From contig JARYMF010000002.1 of assembly GCA_029907255.1 (NCBI GenBank), forward strand, positions 62,001 to 126,000: a stretch of 64,000 nt of DNA, read 5' to 3'. The stretch is from Armatimonadota bacterium (GTDB taxonomy: Bacteria > Armatimonadota > UBA5829 > DTJY01). Under the pieces are notes generated by a model that was not told the origin of the DNA, did no database searches, and saw nothing but the letters and a program-made list of their open reading frames with translations. The translations under genes were made by a program, and so were the position numbers. Shown in pieces: positions 18,036 through 26,907 of the stretch. Each line of letters opens with the position of its first letter. Position 1 is the first letter of the stretch.

Positions 18036-19073
18036 TTATTGCCTTCTCCCGATTGCTAGGCTTTCCTCGAATGGTGGCCATAGGATGCCGCGCTCGGTGA
18101 TAATGGCGGTCACATATTCGGCTGGAGTCACGTCGAAGGCTGGGTTCATTACACGCACGCCCTCCGGGGCAATTCGAATGCCAGAAATATGGGTAACTTC
18201 ATCTGGCGATCGTTCCTCAATGGGAATCATTTCGCCGTTGGGAAGCGAAAGGTCAACGGTTGACATGGGAGCTGCGACGTAGAACGCGATGTTATGTTTT
18301 CTCGCTAAAATGGCGAGGCTGTACGTGCCAATCTTATTTGCAACATCGCCATTGGCTGCAATTCTGTCCGCTCCGACAATCACGCAATTGACTAAGCCTT
18401 TTTGCATGGCATAGCCAGCCATGTTGTCTGTAATAACCGTAACCGGAATGCCAAGTTGCTGAAGTTCCCATGCTGTGAGACGCATGCCTTGAAGACGAGG
18501 GCGTGTCTCGTCGGCAATGACTTTGACCTTTTTGCCAGACTCAACGGCGGCTCGGATTACCCCAAGAGCTGTTCCATATCCTGCGGTTGCAAGGGCTCCT
18601 GCATTGCAATGAGTGAGCACGGTGTCTCCATCTTGAATAAGCTCAGAGCCATTCTTGCCAATGCGTTGGTTAACCTCAATATCTTCTTCGAGTATTGTGA
18701 TAGCCTCGTCTATGAGTCTGCGCCGGATTTGGTCTATTGGAAGGCGAGCGTTTTCGTTTGCCGCGCGCAGCATCCGCTCAACCGCCCAGAAAAGGTTTAC
18801 GGCGGTGGGTCGGGTGGCGCGGAAATCATTGGCTACTTTCGCGATTTGTTCCCAAAAATTGTTTTCTGGAATTGATTGAGCGGCAAGAGCAATCCCAAGG
18901 GCAACCGCAACTCCTATGGCGGGTGCGCCTCGTACTTGCATTGTTCTTATTGCTTCCACGACGCCTTGGTAGTCGGCATATTCAATATATGCCAGCTCGT
19001 CTGGAAGCTTTGTCTGGTCTATGAGAACTACCTTGCCGTCTTTCCAATCAACTGGTCGAAGTTCGGCAGCCAC
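18036..19073 (-). CDS. mtnA: Methylthioribose-1-phosphate isomerase
   Basis: The product has 345 residues, as expected. Key segments: [16 protein letters not shown] near the N-terminus, [18 protein letters not shown] with the catalytic Cys, [18 protein letters not shown] with the catalytic Asp, and the C-terminal [17 protein letters not shown]. It isomerises MTR-1-phosphate to MTRu-1-phosphate in methionine salvage. The family is related to eIF2B alpha and ribose-1,5-bisphosphate isomerases, so that alternative is not fully excluded, but the Cys/Asp pair fits MtnA. No MTA phosphorylase or later salvage gene is in the window. It begins 18 bases after the PIG-L gene. Confidence 0.95.
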   Translation of the reverse strand: MAAELRPVDWKDGKVVLIDQTKLPDELAYIEYADYQGVVEAIRTMQVRGAPAIGVAVALGIALAAQSIPENNFWEQIAKVANDFRATRPTAVNLFWAVERMLRAANENARLPIDQIRRRLIDEAITILEEDIEVNQRIGKNGSELIQDGDTVLTHCNAGALATAGYGTALGVIRAAVESGKKVKVIADETRPRLQGMRLTAWELQQLGIPVTVITDNMAGYAMQKGLVNCVIVGADRIAANGDVANKIGTYSLAILARKHNIAFYVAAPMSTVDLSLPNGEMIPIEERSPDEVTHISGIRIAPEGVRVMNPAFDVTPAEYVTAIITERGILWPPFEESLAIGRRQ

Positions 19074-19091
19074 CGTAATACCTGTGTTTTT

Positions 19092-19940
19092 CTAGCTGAA
19101 CTTAGCTAAGCGATTGGAGACTTCGTCTGCAAATCGCGAAATATAGCCTGCTACGTACTCCTTCACATCTAGCGATGGGTCCTTAATTAGAGGAGTTAAG
19201 TCCATCGCAAAGCTCATCTGGGTTGTAATATCAGTGCCGTGCGACTCGAAGTAGGTTGCGTTTGCCCTTCGCCTCCCAATTGTCGCTAAGTCATACCGCT
19301 TTCCGCCGCAGATTTGGGAGTCGAAGACTCCTAGGAGTGCTGCCGCCAAATTCTCATGCCCTGCAAGGTCGAAGGCAACTTTGTCCTCATCAATCATCCA
19401 GTCGAGGTCCCGCCAAACTTCGCATCCATAGACGGCTTTGGGTTTGGCATCGTCCGGAAGCTCTCTCAATGCCTGAATTGTGCGAAGGGCAACCGACACG
19501 TGGGTGTCGTGTTTGTCCGCTAGGTTATGAGTATAAAGGATCTCTGGGCGGCTCGCTAGTAGCAGTTTTTTAATATCCTCAACTACGTTCTTGTTAGACG
19601 GATCTTTTACTGCTGAACTGCTGTAATCTAAAAGCGCAACTGCTGCGTATTCACCCACAACAGCGGCTTTCTTTTGTTCCGTTCGGCGGACCTTCTGCAT
19701 GTCTTCATCGGTATAGTTGGCATACAAGTCGTCCCTCGGACTGCCGGCTCCATTTGTCACTACAACGCCCATGAACCAATTTGTCGGGCTTCCGAAGCAT
19801 TTTAGAATGCCGTCGTATGCCATAATTTCAATATCATCTTGGTGACACCCTATTGCCATATGGGTTGTTCGAGCAATTGCTTTTTCAACCAGTTCGCCAT
19901 CTGGGACAAATATTTCGGCGTTTGGATTTGTGAGTTGCAT
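19092..19940 (-). CDS. PIG-L/LmbE-like deacetylase
   Basis: The product has 282 residues. I chose the ATG at 19940, seven bases after GGAGG; a GTG at 19964 gives a longer form with no ribosome site. The zinc motif reads AIGCHQDDIEI, so HQDD replaces the usual HPDD, and the partner is YTHNLADKHDTHVSV. PIG-L proteins remove N-acetyl groups from GlcNAc-containing glycans and conjugates (as in mycothiol and bacillithiol synthesis). Placed between a ROK-like kinase and mtnA. The substrate is unknown; a small N-acetyl amino sugar is the natural guess. Confidence 0.9.
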   Translation of the reverse strand: MQLTNPNAEIFVPDGELVEKAIARTTHMAIGCHQDDIEIMAYDGILKCFGSPTNWFMGVVVTNGAGSPRDDLYANYTDEDMQKVRRTEQKKAAVVGEYAAVALLDYSSSAVKDPSNKNVVEDIKKLLLASRPEILYTHNLADKHDTHVSVALRTIQALRELPDDAKPKAVYGCEVWRDLDWMIDEDKVAFDLAGHENLAAALLGVFDSQICGGKRYDLATIGRRRANATYFESHGTDITTQMSFAMDLTPLIKDPSLDVKEYVAGYISRFADEVSNRLAKFS

Positions 19941-19996
19941 TAGTTTTTCCTCCGCATCCGTCACTCTCTATTCCGTAAAAGAGAGTAAGGTTTGAA

Positions 19997-21415
19997 TTAT
20001 TTCTTAATCTCCGGAAGGCTTGCCGCCGCAACGGCTTGGCCAACACGACGTGTGGCTTCGTCCTCCGGCAGGTGAAGCGATATCCGGTCCACGAGCTCAG
20101 GAAATTCCGTCCGCAAGACTTCCTTCGCACGCTCGATTATTATTGGGCCTCCACTGCCTGAGGTTACGCGTCCAAGAACTAGCATGTGCCTGATTTCATA
20201 AAAGTCAGCATAGTGGGCAATGGCGTACCCTACATAGCAACCAATTGTGTGCCAGATTTGCTTTGCACGTTCTTCGCCCGCCTCAAGCAAGTTTTGAACC
20301 GATTTTAGCTTGTCTGCTAAACTCAGATTCTCATTAAGTTCGATTCCTGCTGCGCTTGCCAACCTGAATACGCCCTGCTGGGAAAGATATTGAACGCCAC
20401 AGCCAGCGTCACCTGACCATTCGTCTACTGGGGCATCAGGATGGTAGTCAATTGGCGCAAAAGCAAGTTCATTCAACCACCCTGTGATATTTCCTTCTTG
20501 GTTGACGTATCCTGCCGCTTCGCTTGACCCCATTGCAATGCCAAGAACTGCGTTGTCATTTAGAGACATTGCACCTGCGAGTGCGGTTACGTCGCCGTCG
20601 TTTACAACAACTAGTGGAACACCCCATTCTTCGCCCATTCGATTGAATATTGATTTTACTTTTGTCTCAAACAGCTCCTTCGGAACGCCGCGGAATAACG
20701 AGGCAACCATTGGGCGGTTGTTGATAATAACCCCAGCAGAGCTCCCGCCTATTGCGTCTACCCGAGGCATATGGGCGGCGGCCGATTTGAGCCCAGCCAT
20801 GATTTCGCGGTAGTGGTACTCTGGATCGCTCTGTCCGCGTGGGTCCCATACAACTTCCTCGCTGAAAACGGGCTCGCCATTAATCACAGCGGCGGCTTTC
20901 CGATCGCTTGCACCGAGATCGAATCCTATGCGGCATCCGTCTAAGTGCCTACCAAGAGCAGCGCTAACTTCGTGCGGTGGGGCGACCTTTTCAGGGTCGG
21001 TAATTTCAACTTCGAATGGCCTCTCGTACGTAGTTGGGCCCATGAAGTCCCAATCAAAGGCGCGCTCCCCATTTGGCGAATAAACTTCCTGGATGTATTC
21101 GCCAATCTCTCTCGGGCCGCCAATGGTTACTTTCCACGCGCCTTTCTGCCATAGAAAGAACTTTACCAGGCGCTCAACGTATGGAAAATTGAGGCTAGCT
21201 TTCTCATGGCTCGCCGGAAGTATTTGCGTTTCATATCGCGACCTGGTTCCATCTCCTCTCTCCAAACCTATGACGAGAGGGACGCCTCTGCCAGATTCCT
21301 TGACAAGTTCGCGAAATGCCCGGTTTGCTAGGACCGCTGGGCGGAACATGTCATCCAATGGCGGTTTAACCTTCGGTATACCGAGTTCTGCTAGCTTTTT
21401 CAAATCTTTACTCAT
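19997..21415 (-). CDS. ROK-like sugar kinase or regulator (ASKHA fold)
   Basis: The product has 472 residues, longer than a usual ROK kinase (about 300). Residues 1-160 form an unusual N-terminal extension with a beta-rich look. The ASKHA part starts near residue 163 with the phosphate-binding strand CRIGFDLGASDRKAAAV. It continues through VVVNDGDVTALAGAM (catalytic Asp) and LGIAMGSSEAAGYVN, with LVLGRVTSGSGG near the end. I do not see the ROK zinc triad of Cys residues. It is probably a cytoplasmic kinase of an amino sugar or related substrate. It is first in the operon with the PIG-L gene, 56 bases after it, and has the promoter at 21534-21562. Confidence 0.8.
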   Translation of the reverse strand: MSKDLKKLAELGIPKVKPPLDDMFRPAVLANRAFRELVKESGRGVPLVIGLERGDGTRSRYETQILPASHEKASLNFPYVERLVKFFLWQKGAWKVTIGGPREIGEYIQEVYSPNGERAFDWDFMGPTTYERPFEVEITDPEKVAPPHEVSAALGRHLDGCRIGFDLGASDRKAAAVINGEPVFSEEVVWDPRGQSDPEYHYREIMAGLKSAAAHMPRVDAIGGSSAGVIINNRPMVASLFRGVPKELFETKVKSIFNRMGEEWGVPLVVVNDGDVTALAGAMSLNDNAVLGIAMGSSEAAGYVNQEGNITGWLNELAFAPIDYHPDAPVDEWSGDAGCGVQYLSQQGVFRLASAAGIELNENLSLADKLKSVQNLLEAGEERAKQIWHTIGCYVGYAIAHYADFYEIRHMLVLGRVTSGSGGPIIIERAKEVLRTEFPELVDRISLHLPEDEATRRVGQAVAAASLPEIKK

Positions 21416-21533
21416 ACAATTACCCCTCTGCTATATGCGAATTGGCGATATGATCGTTGGTGAACGGAGATTGCGACTGTTTGCCCTCCTTTTTCGCCAA
21501 AACGCGATTGCCAATGTAAACGTATGCATTTCA

Positions 21534-21562
21534 ATAATAAGACGCAGGAGTGATATTGTCAA
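21534..21562 (-). promoter_or_regulatory. Near-consensus sigma-70 promoter for the ROK/PIG-L/mtnA operon
   Basis: On the minus strand TTGACA (21557-21562) is followed by 17 bases and TATTAT (21534-21539). The start would lie about 120 bases before the ROK-like ATG. It is the best-matching promoter in this half of the window. Confidence 0.7.
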
Positions 21563-21652
21563 GGTTGGGTGAGCGTTTCCTAGGCTAGCAATTGGTGTTC
21601 ATGCAAGACACGGCAAAAATAGCTGGCAAATTCTAAATCTTTATAGAAGGAT

Positions 21653-21682
21653 TTGACCCGCTATTGAAAGTATGAATCATAA
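21653..21682 (+). promoter_or_regulatory. Possible promoter for the six-hairpin glycosidase
   Basis: TTGACC (21653-21658) and TCATAA (21677-21682) are separated by 18 bases, about 80 bases before the ATG. The -10 match is only moderate. Confidence 0.35.
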
Positions 21683-21760
21683 AGAATAACGGTTGATTAT
21701 GATTATTTTGACTACCGATACCAACCGAACAGTTGTATTGGACTTGGAGCGAGTAAGAAG

Positions 21761-23917
21761 ATGAAAAGAATTTGGGTTATTATGCTTGCCTTAGGCATTA
21801 TTATTCCCTGCAGAGGTGATGTCGTGAGCATTCCAGACGATTTCCCAAAGTTTTCAGTCCCTGGCTATGAAAAGGAGATGGCGAGCATTCGTCAGCTTTT
21901 CTGGCTGCATTATCCTGGCTCGGGCCCCAAGGCTACGCTTTGGGACGAGTGGCTAAGTGGCCCAGCGTTGTGGCCTGCTGTGAGTGGTTCGATGGAAAAA
22001 ATGCGTAAGGATTGGGCTCGTGTTCTTAGCGAGAGGATTATTGATCCCGAGGGGTATGTGGCTACTCATCAGCATGCATCAATAGCTCACCAGCATGGCT
22101 GGCCGTTTCCTTTTTGGAATCAGGGCGTGGGTACTGTAGGGTGGCATTTTTCGTTTAAGAACACCGTGGGTCCCCCTTGGCGCCAGCATGATTTGAGCAC
22201 AACCAGCGGATGGAAATTATCTGGTGCTGAGGATAAAGGAATTAGCGAGGACGGTTGGAAACTCGAGCTGACCGAACCAAATGCCTCTGCTTCTACGCCT
22301 TCGATTAAGGTGGACACCTTTCAGTCGCCATTCCTCCAACTTCGCTGGTCAGCGACTGGCCTTGGAGATGCAAAGCCCTTCATCGAATGGACAACCAAGG
22401 AAAATCCCAGGTTTTCTGCCGACCGTCGAATGTACTTTGAGCCTGTTGAGGGGACAGCGATAACCTATACAATGATTCCACTCTACAAACACCCAAAATG
22501 GGCTGGTGAGGTCACAAAGCTTCGAATCTGCTTTGGAAACTCTGTTCCAGGCGGATTGGTTACTATTCAAGCTTTCTTTACCCAATACGATACTCGGCAC
22601 AATGTTAACAGCCAGAACTTTATACTTGGTTGTTCAAATTACTTTCACTGGACAGGCGATATCAATTTCCTTCGACGGAATATTAACCGCATGAGAATGG
22701 CGCTGCGGCATATGATGACAGAACATCATACGCTTGAGAAAAAAGTTGTCTATACTACTTGGGTTGGTCACGATGGTCGAAGCGGTTTGAAACGCAACGC
22801 CGATGGGTCAAAGGAGATCTTCTCCGGCAGGGGGATTGGAAATAACTATTGGGATTTGCTGCCATTTGGTGGAATGGATGCATATGCGACAATTCATTAC
22901 TATGGTGCACTGCTGGCAATGGCAGAAATAGAAAAAGAAATTACTGAGCATCCGGAATGGAACATTCCGCTTGGCACGCTTGTTTTTAATTCCGAAATGC
23001 TGCTTAAGCATGCAGAGGAAGTAAAGGAAACTGGCAACAAGATTTTTTGGAACTCTAAAACTGGACGTTTTGGCACCGGTCCCGATGCAGATGGGAAAAT
23101 GCATGATTATGGATTTACTTTCTTAAACTTAGAGGCAATTTACTATGATTTTGCCACGCCAGAGCACGCACGCTCGATTATGGAATGGATGTCAGGCAGG
23201 CGCATTGTAAAGGATGATACTGCGCAAGGCATGGATATCTACCATTGGAGATTTGCGCCTAGGGCGACTACAAAGCGAAATCTGGATTACTATTTCTGGG
23301 CATGGAGCTCACCTGAAAGCATTCCTTGGGGTGGTCAGGTTCAAGACGGTGGAGCAGTCCTCGGATTTTCTTATCACGACATTATGGCGCGTATTCGCAC
23401 TCTTGGAGCGGACGATGCTTGGGCTCGCCTAAAAGAAATCGTTAAATGGTTCGATGAAGTCCAGGCGGCGGGCGGATATCGTAAATACTACGACGGTTCT
23501 CGCGAGGGCACTTTGCAGGGTGGTGGAACCGCAGGCGGCTTGGGCCTTGATTGTGAGTTCTTCGAGAGTGTTATGGTTCCGCAAGTGATGCTCGACGGAT
23601 TTCTTGGTTTCAAGCCAACTGCGGATGGTTTTAAAATAGCCCCCAAGCTTCCGCGAGACTGGCTTGAGCTGACCATTGACCGCATTCGCTGGCACGATTT
23701 CATCTTTACCATCAAAGCGACGCATACCAAAGTAGAAGTTCGCCGAATTTCCAGTCTACCTGCATGTAAGCCTGTCATTATCTCACTGCCTGGCAGTTGG
23801 AAAGCATTGGATACATCAGGAAGTGTAGTTAGAAGGCTTCGCGATGGGTTATTTGAAGTAGATTGGAGAAGCGGTGATACCGTAAGGTTTGAGATGACCG
23901 ACTCGGAGTTGCGATAG
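21761..23917 (+). CDS. Secreted six-hairpin glycosidase-like protein
   Basis: The product has 718 residues with a signal peptide at 1-20 (MKRIWVIMLALGIIIPCRG). Residues about 100-290 include a beta-sandwich segment. The toroid runs about 300-640 with aromatic motifs NNYWDLLPFGGMDAYATIHY, GFTFLNLEAIYYDFA and DCEFFESVMVPQVMLDGFLG, the last also typical of GH78/GH63/GH94-like enzymes. A short beta domain closes it. I cannot assign a GH number or the catalytic residues. It stands alone on the plus strand, followed by an MFS exporter 120 bases later. The ribosome site (GGAG) is eleven bases from the ATG and weak. Confidence 0.75.
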   Translation: MKRIWVIMLALGIIIPCRGDVVSIPDDFPKFSVPGYEKEMASIRQLFWLHYPGSGPKATLWDEWLSGPALWPAVSGSMEKMRKDWARVLSERIIDPEGYVATHQHASIAHQHGWPFPFWNQGVGTVGWHFSFKNTVGPPWRQHDLSTTSGWKLSGAEDKGISEDGWKLELTEPNASASTPSIKVDTFQSPFLQLRWSATGLGDAKPFIEWTTKENPRFSADRRMYFEPVEGTAITYTMIPLYKHPKWAGEVTKLRICFGNSVPGGLVTIQAFFTQYDTRHNVNSQNFILGCSNYFHWTGDINFLRRNINRMRMALRHMMTEHHTLEKKVVYTTWVGHDGRSGLKRNADGSKEIFSGRGIGNNYWDLLPFGGMDAYATIHYYGALLAMAEIEKEITEHPEWNIPLGTLVFNSEMLLKHAEEVKETGNKIFWNSKTGRFGTGPDADGKMHDYGFTFLNLEAIYYDFATPEHARSIMEWMSGRRIVKDDTAQGMDIYHWRFAPRATTKRNLDYYFWAWSSPESIPWGGQVQDGGAVLGFSYHDIMARIRTLGADDAWARLKEIVKWFDEVQAAGGYRKYYDGSREGTLQGGGTAGGLGLDCEFFESVMVPQVMLDGFLGFKPTADGFKIAPKLPRDWLELTIDRIRWHDFIFTIKATHTKVEVRRISSLPACKPVIISLPGSWKALDTSGSVVRRLRDGLFEVDWRSGDTVRFEMTDSELR

Positions 23918-24037
23918 AAATAAGGTCATCTGCGAAGATGTCCGATGGCGACTTTCTAGGGTTTGCTTGACATACGCACGGATATATGGCATCCTGTAAG
24001 AAATTATAGTACCCACAACAGCAAGGAAGATTCATAG

Positions 24038-25234
24038 TTGTTCGCCGCACTCAGACACCGAAATTATAGGCTGTATTGGTCAGGAATACTGATCTCAGCC
24101 ATTGGTAGCTGGGTGCAGACAATTGCTCAGGGATGGCTTGTCTTCAAGCTAACAAACTCCTCCCTGATGCTTGGCACAGTGCTGTTTTTAAATAGTATTC
24201 CCTTCACAGCGCTGTCGCTTTTCGCGGGGGTGATTGCAGACCGGGTTGACCGCCGAAAATTACTGCTGCTGACCCAAAGCATATTGGCACTTTCGGCGTT
24301 CATATTAGGGGTGCTCGTCACTATTGGGAGCATTAGAATTTGGCATATAATGGGGTTGGCGTTTTTGAGTGGATGTGCAAACGCTTTCGATATCCCCACA
24401 CGCCATTCGAGCATTCCTTTCCTTGTTGCAAAAGAGCACCTGATGAATGCAATTGCCTTGCAGTCGGCAGCGTTCAACAGCGCACGTATCATTGGGCCGG
24501 CGATTGCAGGGATACTTGTAGAACACATTGGGATAGGGCGGTGTTTTTTCGTTAATTCGGTTAGCTTTTTGGCAGTCATTGCGGCTTTAATATTAATAAA
24601 AATAAAGAGTCCGAAGACTGCAGAGCGAGCCGACGTGCTCTCTGAGTTTCGACAAGGAATGAGATATGTTTGGGAGCACAGCACCATTAGGACTCTTATC
24701 ATTATGGTGGCATTTCCCAGTGTGTTTTCGATGCCTTATACAACGTTGATGCCTGTGTTTGCAGACCGAGTGCTAAAAGTTGGCGTGACTGGCTGTGGGA
24801 CCCTAATGTCGGCGGTAGGTATAGGAGCACTTGTTGGAGCATTGAATCTTGCATTTTTTAGCAATTCTCAGAGGAAAGGCTTGATTCTCTCCATAGCCTC
24901 GGTCTCGCTTGCAGTTATGCTGATACTTTTTGCAAATTCAAAGATATTTCCCTTGTCGCTGGTTTTTTTGGTTGGCCTTGGTTTTATGAATGTAACTTAC
25001 CTTGCAACGACAAATACGCTTGTGCAGAGCATTGTGCCGGATAATCTTAGGGGGCGCGTTGTGAGCGCATACTTATTTGCATTCCAAGGCCTTTTGCCAC
25101 TTGGGCATATTCAGGCGGGGGCGCTGGCAAATGTAATTGGAGTGCAAGCCACATTGACTATAGGTGGTATTATCTGCGGCAGCGCTGCTACTCTGATGCT
25201 CTTATGCCAACCCAAAGTAAGGTGCCTTAAGTGA
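24038..25234 (+). CDS. MFS transporter (MFS_3/EntS type)
   Basis: The product has 398 residues with about 12 spans. It starts at TTG 24038, nine bases after AAGGAA; no ATG precedes the conserved N-terminus FAALRHRNYRLYWSGILIS. Loop motif A is present (GVIADRVDRRKLLLLTQ). The family includes enterobactin exporter EntS and other drug or small-molecule exporters; substrate unknown. Its neighbours (glycosidase, TolB-like protein) do not indicate the cargo. A TTGACA at 23967 upstream has no acceptable -10. Confidence 0.88.
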   Translation: MFAALRHRNYRLYWSGILISAIGSWVQTIAQGWLVFKLTNSSLMLGTVLFLNSIPFTALSLFAGVIADRVDRRKLLLLTQSILALSAFILGVLVTIGSIRIWHIMGLAFLSGCANAFDIPTRHSSIPFLVAKEHLMNAIALQSAAFNSARIIGPAIAGILVEHIGIGRCFFVNSVSFLAVIAALILIKIKSPKTAERADVLSEFRQGMRYVWEHSTIRTLIIMVAFPSVFSMPYTTLMPVFADRVLKVGVTGCGTLMSAVGIGALVGALNLAFFSNSQRKGLILSIASVSLAVMLILFANSKIFPLSLVFLVGLGFMNVTYLATTNTLVQSIVPDNLRGRVVSAYLFAFQGLLPLGHIQAGALANVIGVQATLTIGGIICGSAATLMLLCQPKVRCLK

Positions 25235-25278
25235 TATTTTGAGATAATACTGTCTAATCCGATTATGGAGGTAAGTAT

Positions 25279-26331
25279 TTGTTCCGAACCTGTTATATAA
25301 CTTTGCTTTTCTTGGTTTTATCTGTGGGCGCAACAGCGGCTGTCTCAATCCCACCGGTAGCTTGGTCCGGTGACGGTGCGAAAATTGCCGTAGCCAGCCA
25401 GATTGAGGGAGCGTATGGCATACACATATTTGACCCTAATGGATGTAGAGGTAATTTTATAAGATTTCACCATGAAATTCTTGCGATGAAATGGCCAGCA
25501 AGCGACCAGCCAATTGCAGTTTTAGCGCGTCAGTCGGACGGCAAGTGCTATTTGTGGCTATTAAATATTTCAGGAATCATTAAGAAAATTTCTAACAGGG
25601 CTGTCTACATACCGAAAATAGCAAGCCCAAATTATTTCTCTTGGTCGCCAGACGGAACAGCTATCGCCTTCGCTTCGAACTCCGGCGGTAGCGTGAATAT
25701 ATACCGCATTCGCGTTGATTCGGGCAGAGAGCAAAAGCTGACAAGTGGGAGCATGGATTTCGAGCCAACTTGGTCTCCCGATGGGAGTAAAATTGCTTTC
25801 ACTAGCAGAAAGGGGAAATCCCTTGGCATATATCTCGTCTCCTCAGCAGGTGGTTCTGCGCGGTGTGTTATTGACACACCTGACGACGAAGAGAACCCAA
25901 CATGGTCGCCTGATAGTACGCGCTTAGCATTTCTTCGCACTGGCGGGCGTACTGGAATATACACCATATCAATCTCAGGTTCGGGGTTAAAGCCAATCGC
26001 CATAGGGGGAAGTAGTTATCGGTCGCCAGTATGGTCATCTACCGGTAAGTGGATTAGTTATATATATGGGAAGGAACCAGCAAATATTTTTGCTACTAGC
26101 GTTGCAAAATCCACAGGATTTGGTCCCCATTTTCAGGCTTCGTTCGACCGCTCAAAAGCAGTTAGCACTTGGTTAAGGGTGCCGACGTGGTCTCCAAACC
26201 ACGACCGTCTTGTTTATGCAACTTACGAAGATGGGAGATTGAGCGTCCGCATTGCTACTCTTTCAGAAAAAAGTGGCCCCGCTATATCTTATGTTTATAC
26301 TGCTCCACCTATTGTTCGCAAGCGCTCGTAA
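25279..26331 (+). CDS. Secreted TolB-like (PD40) beta-propeller protein
   Basis: The product has 350 residues from TTG 25279, six bases after TGGAGG. A signal peptide ends near residue 21. At least four PD40/TolB blades are visible through the repeated pattern WSPDGxxIAF: YFSWSPDGTAIAFAS, EPTWSPDGSKIAFTS, NPTWSPDSTRLAFL and SPVWSSTGKWISY. Propellers of this type act as periplasmic scaffolds or binding platforms. There is no Tol-Pal gene nearby, so calling it TolB would be unsafe. Its last blade ends at the C-terminus without extra domains. Confidence 0.85.
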   Translation: MFRTCYITLLFLVLSVGATAAVSIPPVAWSGDGAKIAVASQIEGAYGIHIFDPNGCRGNFIRFHHEILAMKWPASDQPIAVLARQSDGKCYLWLLNISGIIKKISNRAVYIPKIASPNYFSWSPDGTAIAFASNSGGSVNIYRIRVDSGREQKLTSGSMDFEPTWSPDGSKIAFTSRKGKSLGIYLVSSAGGSARCVIDTPDDEENPTWSPDSTRLAFLRTGGRTGIYTISISGSGLKPIAIGGSSYRSPVWSSTGKWISYIYGKEPANIFATSVAKSTGFGPHFQASFDRSKAVSTWLRVPTWSPNHDRLVYATYEDGRLSVRIATLSEKSGPAISYVYTAPPIVRKRS

Positions 26332-26418
26332 AGGCAATTGTTTAGAATCATGCATTGTTAACAATTCAAACCCGCATTTATACCAAAAGCAGACGTTCTA
26401 CGTATTCGAATAGTAAAA

Positions 26419-26724
26419 TTATTTAATGTCGAAGAGTTTGTGTAGACCTGAGATTTCAAATATTCGGCGGATTGAGCCATGAGTTCCTCTCACCTGAATT
26501 TTCCCTTTTCCTTTTAACTCATGGTAAGCTTTAATAAGAGCTTTCAATCCCTCCGAATCCATGTATTCGACGCCACTTAGGTCTACGCAAAAAGTGGTAT
26601 GATTGCCTTCTATTAGTTGTTGGAGACATTTGGCGAGATGCGGGGATGTATCGAAGTCAAGGTCACCAGTTACGACGACGACAGGCATTTCGCCATCGTA
26701 TTCGAGGTTTACTTTGAAGTCCAT
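26419..26724 (-). CDS. STAS-domain anti-sigma-factor antagonist
   Basis: The product has 101 residues, a single STAS domain of SpoIIAA/RsbV type. The conserved segment is VDLSGVEYMDSEGLKAL, with S57 as the likely phosphorylation site. The start follows GGGGG. In known systems such proteins bind anti-sigma kinases when unphosphorylated. No kinase, sigma factor or phosphatase gene is near, so the partner is unknown. It lies 183 bases downstream of the radical-SAM gene on the same strand and could be read from the division-cluster transcript. Confidence 0.9.
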   Translation of the reverse strand: MDFKVNLEYDGEMPVVVVTGDLDFDTSPHLAKCLQQLIEGNHTTFCVDLSGVEYMDSEGLKALIKAYHELKGKGKIQVRGTHGSIRRIFEISGLHKLFDIK

Positions 26725-26907
26725 CTATTTCCCCCTAATCCATTTTTTTGTCTTTGCCATCCCTCAACTTCGGGGGATAACGACGGCCTGCTTATTCTAT
26801 AGTTTAGCAAATACTAATCTTCTTGTCAATCTCTTTAAGCAACTAGTAAATTAAAAATTTCACTTTTGAATCTCTTTGTTCAAAGCATTTTTAAAAGTAC
26901 TGCTGGT

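Larger units (their letters stand above)
21416..21760. other. 345-base divergent intergenic region
   Basis: It separates the minus-strand ROK operon from the plus-strand glycosidase. It holds the minus promoter at 21534-21562 and a weaker plus promoter at 21653-21682. No open frame with coding character, RNA motif or strong hairpin is visible. Confidence 0.7.

Noticed and set aside
23967-23972. TTGACA upstream of the MFS gene as a promoter
   Set aside because: No hexamer at 16-19 bases downstream resembles a -10 (CATCCT and neighbours).
24127-24702. 191-codon minus-strand frame inside the MFS gene
   Set aside because: Antisense shadow; the plus frame has clear MFS motifs and spans.
26354-26365. 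ATTGTTAACAAT palindrome after the TolB-like gene
   Set aside because: Short, A/T-rich and in a convergent spacer with no gene start to control.
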